Below, one piece after another: positions 17,741 through 22,500 of a stretch of 22,500 nt of DNA. Location: the NCBI RefSeq assembly GCF_030272615.1, contig NW_026728911.1, positions 212,501-235,000 of the forward strand, read 5' to 3'. A program made the translations under genes and the position numbers. Under the pieces are notes generated by a model. That model worked only from the letters and a program-made list of their open reading frames with translations, had not been told where the DNA came from and did not search any database. This DNA is from Cryptomeria japonica (Eukaryota > Streptophyta > Pinopsida > Cupressales > Cupressaceae). Within the stretch, counting starts at the first letter, position 1; the number at the start of each line of letters is the position of its first letter.

Positions 17741-18116
17741 GTGGGTACTAAGGTGCGTGCCAAGGTGGGTCATAGGGTGGGTGCCAAGGTGGGCACCAGG
17801 GTGGGTGTGCACCAACCCTAGCCAGGGTAGGTCACGGGGTGGTTGTCGGGGTGGGCGTCAAGGAGCCAAGGTGGGTGGCAAGTAGCCAAGTTGCGTGCCA
17901 AGGTGGGTGTCGGGGTGGGTGCCAAGGATCCAAGGTGGGTGCCAAGGAACCAAGGTGGGTGTCTGGGTGGGTGCCGAGGTGGGAGCCAGGGTGGGTCCCA
18001 AGGTGAGTGCAAAGGTGGGTGCCAGGGTCAAGGTGAGTGCCAATGTGGGTTCCAAGGTGCCAGGGTCAGGGTGAGTGCCAATGTGGGTTCAAAGGTGCTA
18101 AGTTGGGTGCGAGGTT

Positions 18117-18135
18117 GGGTGCGAGGGTGGGTGGG
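18117..18135 (+). other. G-quadruplex motif, unit 2
   Basis: Copy of the motif at 10181-10199, same runs and loops. Confidence 0.75.
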
Positions 18136-18206
18136 TGCCAAGGTGTGCTAGGTGGAAGCCCGGGTGGGTCGGCATCCCATGGGTGTCGAGTTGGGTGCCT
18201 GATGGG

Positions 18207-18551
18207 TGCTTCTTGTCAAGTTTTAGTCGTCGGGACTCATTTCGAGCCTTAGAGGTCGTTTCTTGTCCGGTTGCCCTGTCTTCGACCTGGGAACCCAATT
18301 TTGGTCCTCGGGTCCCATTTTTTTTTGTCTCGCATCCCACTTTTGGCCTGTGGCCTTTTCGGGGTCGATTCTCGTTTTGGGCATCAGAGCATGTTTCTTC
18401 TCCTAAAACCCAATATTTGTTTATTAAGTCTCGGAACACATTTTTGTTCTCGTGGACCCATCATGGGTCTTGGAACGCATTTGTGGTCCTTGGGTCCCAT
18501 TTTGCATCCCGAAACTTGTGTTTTGGTGCTTGATCCCTATTTTGGGTGCCC
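18207..18551. repeat. AT-richer, low-copy spacer of unit 2
   Basis: Copy of 10271-10615, including the T9 run. No gene recognised. I saw no difference from unit 1 in this stretch. Confidence 0.7.
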
Positions 18552-18941
18552 ACCTTGCACCAAGTGCGCACCCGGGGCAAACCGAGCGCCTTGGTGCACC
18601 GGGGCAAGATCGAGCGTGCACCCGAGGCGCCCCGAACATGCACCAAGGTGCACTCGGCCCACATGTGAGCGCAGGTCGTTGCGCCCGAGGTGGTGTGTGG
18701 GCACCGCGTTGCAGACGGGACACTGCACGCACACGACGCCCCCTACAGGTGCACGCACGTAGGCCGGGCCGGGTGCACACCCGACGCCCTAGCAAGGTGC
18801 GCGCACCCGGGCAGGGCTCACACTTGGCGAACGGGGCGCACTTCGCGAGGGAGGGTGTGCACCTCGACGGGGGTGGGTGGCCGGGGTGGATTCGCACGTG
18901 GGTCGCGGTTTGCTAAGTACACACTGCGACAAGCTCATAAC
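18552..18941 (+). promoter_or_regulatory. 5S upstream flank, unit 2
   Basis: Copy of 10616-11005 with one change seen (A at 18745 in place of C). C at -1 is kept (18941) and the TATA-like element is again lacking. Confidence 0.5.
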
Positions 18942-19059
18942 GGGTGCGATCATACCAGCGTTAGTGCACCGGATCCCATCAGAACTCCGCAGTTAAGCGC
19001 GCTTGGGCCGGAGTAGTACTGGGATGGGTGACCTCCCGGGAAGTCCCGGTGTTGCACCC
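18942..19059 (+). rRNA. 5S ribosomal RNA gene, copy 2
   Basis: A second 5S rRNA gene, identical to copy 1 over all 118 bp as far as I can read, with the same terminal pairing (GGGTGC/GCACCC), box A, intermediate element and box C. It lies exactly 7,936 bp downstream on the same strand. The only nearby difference is 22 bp past the gene end (A at 19081 for G). Both copies look functional. With one 5S per about 7.9 kb, the spacing is far beyond the few hundred bp usual in separate plant 5S arrays. Confidence 0.98.
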
Positions 19060-19065
19060 TTTTTT
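19060..19065 (+). terminator. 5S polymerase III terminator, copy 2
   Basis: T6 directly after CACCC, with a second T5 five bases further on, as in copy 1. Confidence 0.9.
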
Positions 19066-19485
19066 AGTTTTTCGCCGGGCATCGCAATGCTATTTGAATA
19101 AACCTTTTGCCCGTTTGCGTTCTCGTCGGGGCCGGGCCGGGCCGGGGTGCGCTGCCCGCACTACCGCGCGCGCGGGGGCGACACCGAGCGCGCACCCGAG
19201 GCGCCCCGAGCACACAGGCCACGGTGCAACCCGGGCGTTGTGCGCGCACCCCGGTGCGCCCGAGGTGCTGCGCGCGCACCCAGGTGAAATCGGTGTGCAC
19301 CTCGGCCAGTGCGCGCTCGGTCGAGTCGCGCACGTTGGCCAAGGTGCACGGTGATGTTTCTTACTCTAAGGTTCCGCACCAGACGCCCGGGACAGGTGAG
19401 CGAAGCTGGGCGGGGCCGGGTGCGCGGCCGGGGCAGGTGCACGCAGCTGGAGAGAGCTTTGGAGCACACTTCGGAGCGCACCAAT
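19066..19485. other. 5S downstream flank, unit 2
   Basis: Copy of the flank after the first 5S gene, with one substitution at 19081. No gene seen. Confidence 0.6.
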
Positions 19486-22400
19486 GATGCGCTCCATTCA
19501 AAAGTTTCCTGAAAAGGCAAAAAAAGTTGAGATTATAGAATTTCCCACTTGAGAGATTGTAAAAAAAAAAAATTTAAAATGAAGGAAACGCGGGTGCCAA
19601 GGTGTGCGCAGCCCAGCCAAGGTGTGCGCACCAAGGCGCCCACCCTGGCGAAGGTGCACGCAAGGTGCGCACCCGAGGCAAACCGGACAATTAACCCAAC
19701 TTTCGACTTCGCGCGCACCTTGGAGCGCACTTCGGAGCGCTCCTTGGTGCGCACCAATCTTGGGCACCTCGGAGTGCACCATGGCGCCCACCAAGGTGCG
19801 CACCCGGGGCAAACCGAGCTCCGACTTCGTGCGCACCTTGGAGCGCACGAAAGGTGCGCACCATGGCGCCCACCAAGGTGCGCAGCCCAGCCAAGGCGTG
19901 CGCATCAAGGTGCGCACCCTGGCGAAGGTGCGCACCCGGGGCAAACCGAGCTCCGACTTCGTGCGCACCTTGGAGCGCACAAAAGGTGCGCAACCCAGCC
20001 AAGGTGTGCGCACCCCGGTCAAACCGAGCTCCGAATCGTGCGCACCAGAGGTGCACGCCATCGTGCGCACCTTGGAGCACACTTCGGAGCCCTCCTTGGT
20101 GCGCGCCGATGTTGCGCACCTCGGAGCGCACCCGGGGAAAACAATGCAATTAACCCGACTTTCGACTTCGTGGGCACCTCGGAGCGCTCTCGGGTTCGCA
20201 CCTCGGAGCACACCGAGGTGCGCACCTTTGATGCGCTGCCTTCACCAATTTCCAGAAAAGGCAAGAAAACATTGAGAAGGTGTGCGCACCGAGGTGCCCA
20301 CCCTGGCGAAGGTGCACGCGAGGTGCGCACCCGGGGCAAACCGGGCTCCGACTTCGTGCACGCCGCACCTTGGAGCACACTTCGGAGCGCTCCTTGGTGC
20401 GCACCAGGGCGCGCAACCCAGCCGAGGTGCCCACCCCGGCGAAGGTGCACGCGAGGTGCGCACCCGGGGCAAACCGGGCTCCGACTTCGTGCACGCCATG
20501 GTGCCCACCGCGGCGAAGGTGCACGCGAGGTGCGCACCCGGGGCAAACCGGGCTCCGACTTCGTGCACGCCGCACCTTGGAGCACACTTCGGAGCGCTCC
20601 TTGGTGCGCACCATGGTGCCCACCAGGGCGCGCAACCCCGCCGAAGGTGCACGCGAGGTGCGCACCCGGGGCAAACCGGGCTCCGACTTCGTGCACGCCG
20701 CACCTTGGAGCACACTTCGGAGCGCTCCTTGGTGCGCACCATGGTGCCCACCAGGGCGCGCAACCCCGCCGAAGGTGCACGCGAGGTGCGCACCCGGGGC
20801 AAACCGGGCTCCGACTTCGTGCACGCCGCACCTTGGAGCACACTTCGGAGCGCTCCTTGGTGCGCACCAGGGCGCGCAACCCAGCCGAGGTGCCCACCCC
20901 GGCGAAGGTGCACGCGAGGTGCGTACCCGGGGCAAACCGGGCTCCGACTTCGTGCACGCCGCACCTTGGAGCACACTTCGGAGCGCTCCTTGGTGCGCAC
21001 CATGGTGCCCACCAGGCCGCGCAACCCAGCCAAGGTGTGCGCACCAAGGTGCACGCGAGGTGCGCACCCGGGGCAAACCGGGGTCCGACTTCGTGCACGC
21101 CGCACCTTGGAGCACACATCGGGGCGCTCCCGGGTTCGCACCGGCGTTGCGCACCGTGGTGGGCACCTCGGAGCACACCAAGGTGGGCAGCGAGGTGCGC
21201 ACCTTTGATGCGATGCCTTCACTAATTTCCATAAAAGGCAAAAAAAAAACGAGATTTTAAAATTTCCGTTTTGAAAGATAGTGAGAAAAAGGGAATGCTG
21301 GTGCCATCTTGAGCCCGCCCTGGTGCGCAGCCCAGCCAAGGTGTGCGCACCAAGGTGCCCACCCTGGCGAAGGTGCGCGCCCGGGCAATTAACCCAACTT
21401 CCAACTTCGCGCGCGCCAGGGTGGGAGCGCACCCAACAACCGGGCCTGGGAAGAGCCAATGCGAGAAACCCCACCAAACGCTCTGACAAAAAAAGAGGGG
21501 GCGCTCCAGTAACCCCGCTTCGGAGCGCACCCTGGGCAAACCCAGCCAAGGTGCCCACCCCGGCCAAGGTGCAGGCGAGGTGCGCACCCGGGGCAAACCG
21601 GGCTCCGACAACGTGCACGCCGCACCTTGGAGCACACTTCGTAGCGCTCCCGGGTGCGCACCTCAGAGCACACCAAGGTGGGCAGCGAGGTGCGCACCTT
21701 TGATGCGCTGCCTTCACTAATTTCCAGAAAAGGCAAAAAAAAAAGGAGATTTTAAAATTTCCGTTTTGAAAGATAGTGAAAAAAACGGAACGCGCGTGCC
21801 ATCTTGAGCCCGCCCTGGTGCGCAGCCCAGGTAAGGTGCCCACCCTGGCAAAGGTGCGCACCCGGGCAATTAACCCTACTTCCGACTTCGTGCGCGCCAG
21901 GGTGGCAACCGGGCCTCGGAAGAGCCAATGCGAGAAACCCCACCAAACGCTCCGACAAAAAAAGAGGCGGCGCTCCAATAACCCCGCTTCGGAGCGCAGC
22001 CGGGGCAAACCCAGCCAAGGTGCCCACCCCGACGAAGGTGCACGCGAGGTGCGCACCCGGGGCAAACCGGGCTCCGACAACGTGCACGCAGCACCTTGGA
22101 GCACACTTCGAAGCACTCCCGGGTGCCCACCGGCGTTGCGCACCGTGGTGGGCAGCGAGGTGCGCACCTTTGATGCGCTGCCTTCACTAATTTCCAGAAA
22201 AAGGCAAAAAAAAATGAGATTTTAAAATTTCCGTTTTGAAAGATAGTGAAAAAAAAGGAACGCGGGTGCCATCTTGAGCCCGCCCTGGTGCGCAGCCCAG
22301 GCAAGGCATGCGCACCAAGGTGCCCACCCGAGGTGCACACCCGGGGCAAACCGGGCTCCGACTTCGTGCAGGCCGCACCTTGGAGCACACTTCGGAGCGC

Positions 22401-22500
22401 TCCTTGGTGCGCACCATGGTGCCCACCAGGGCGCGCAACCCAGCCAAGGTCTGCACACCAAGGTGCCCACCCCGGCGAAGGTGCACGCGAGGTGCGCACC
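19486..22500. repeat. GTGCGCAC-rich domain of unit 2, with 5 A-rich modules
   Basis: Same vocabulary and order as the domain from 11550 in unit 1. A-rich modules begin at about 19486, 20230 (truncated form), 21207, 21702 and 22172. The 63-bp subunit is missing near 20824. The window ends inside the block that follows the fifth module. Confidence 0.93.

Larger units (their letters stand above)
17691..22500 (+). repeat. 5S-containing repeat unit 2 (partial)
   Basis: It matches 9755-14627 almost base for base and is cut by the window end. Differences I noticed by eye: C10809 to A18745, G11145 to A19081, T13520 to C21393, A14537 to C22410, and loss of the 63 bp that lie at about 12888-12950 in unit 1. 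Otherwise even the homopolymer lengths I compared agree. Such identity means a very recent duplication, active homogenisation, or an assembly duplication. Confidence 0.95.

Overview
The window is non-coding plant DNA. It looks like a very long ribosomal DNA intergenic spacer, or a junction between ribosomal spacer and a 5S array. Two intact 5S rRNA genes of land-plant type lie on the + strand at 11006-11123 and 18942-19059. Their sequence (GGGTGCGATCATACCAGCGT start, CACCC end, gene C/G-rich at the variable sites) resembles gymnosperm 5S genes as I remember them, so a gymnosperm is my best guess; the species cannot be fixed from this. No protein-coding gene is supported. The many long open frames sit in tandem repeats that simply lack stop codons.

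Layout, left to right. (1) 1-3775: about 20 copies of a 188-bp satellite. (2) 3776-5145: three diverged 440-490-bp repeats, each carrying a CCCCTATATAAG motif; they share ordered landmarks with the 188-bp satellite. (3) 5146-5515: alternating 50/56-bp repeats. (4) 5516-8370: ten more repeats with the same CCTCCCCTATATAAG box, first at about 300-320 bp, then at exactly 157 bp. They are interrupted at 6657-7295 by a 52-bp palindromic minisatellite. (5) 8371-10270: short GTGCAC-type repeats passing into a G-rich domain (GGGTGGGTGCCAAGGT type) with many G-quadruplex motifs. (6) 9755-17690: a 7,936-bp unit made of the end of the G-rich domain, an AT-richer spacer, the 5S gene, its flanks and about 6 kb of GTGCGCAC-rich repeats with A-rich modules. 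(7) 17691-22500: a second, nearly identical copy of that unit, cut by the window end.

Reading the boxes on the minus strand gives TTATATAGGGGAGG, close to the plant RNA polymerase I start (TATATA-GGGG type). On that inference 4129-8296 is a battery of 13 spacer/gene promoters firing leftward. The 188-bp satellite would then be external transcribed spacer and the 18S gene would lie left of position 1. The 5S genes point the opposite way and would be embedded in the 35S spacer (linked, 'L-type' organisation, documented in bryophytes, Ginkgo and some other lineages). Seen directly: repeats, boxes and 5S genes. Inferred: polymerase I usage, spacer identity and direction.

The most notable points are the 13-box promoter-like array, the opposite-strand 5S linkage, the 52-bp minisatellite built around a 24-bp near-palindrome, a 29-bp inverted repeat just inside the predicted pre-rRNA 5' end, and several nested scales of duplication that reuse the same short GGTGCGCACC palindrome.
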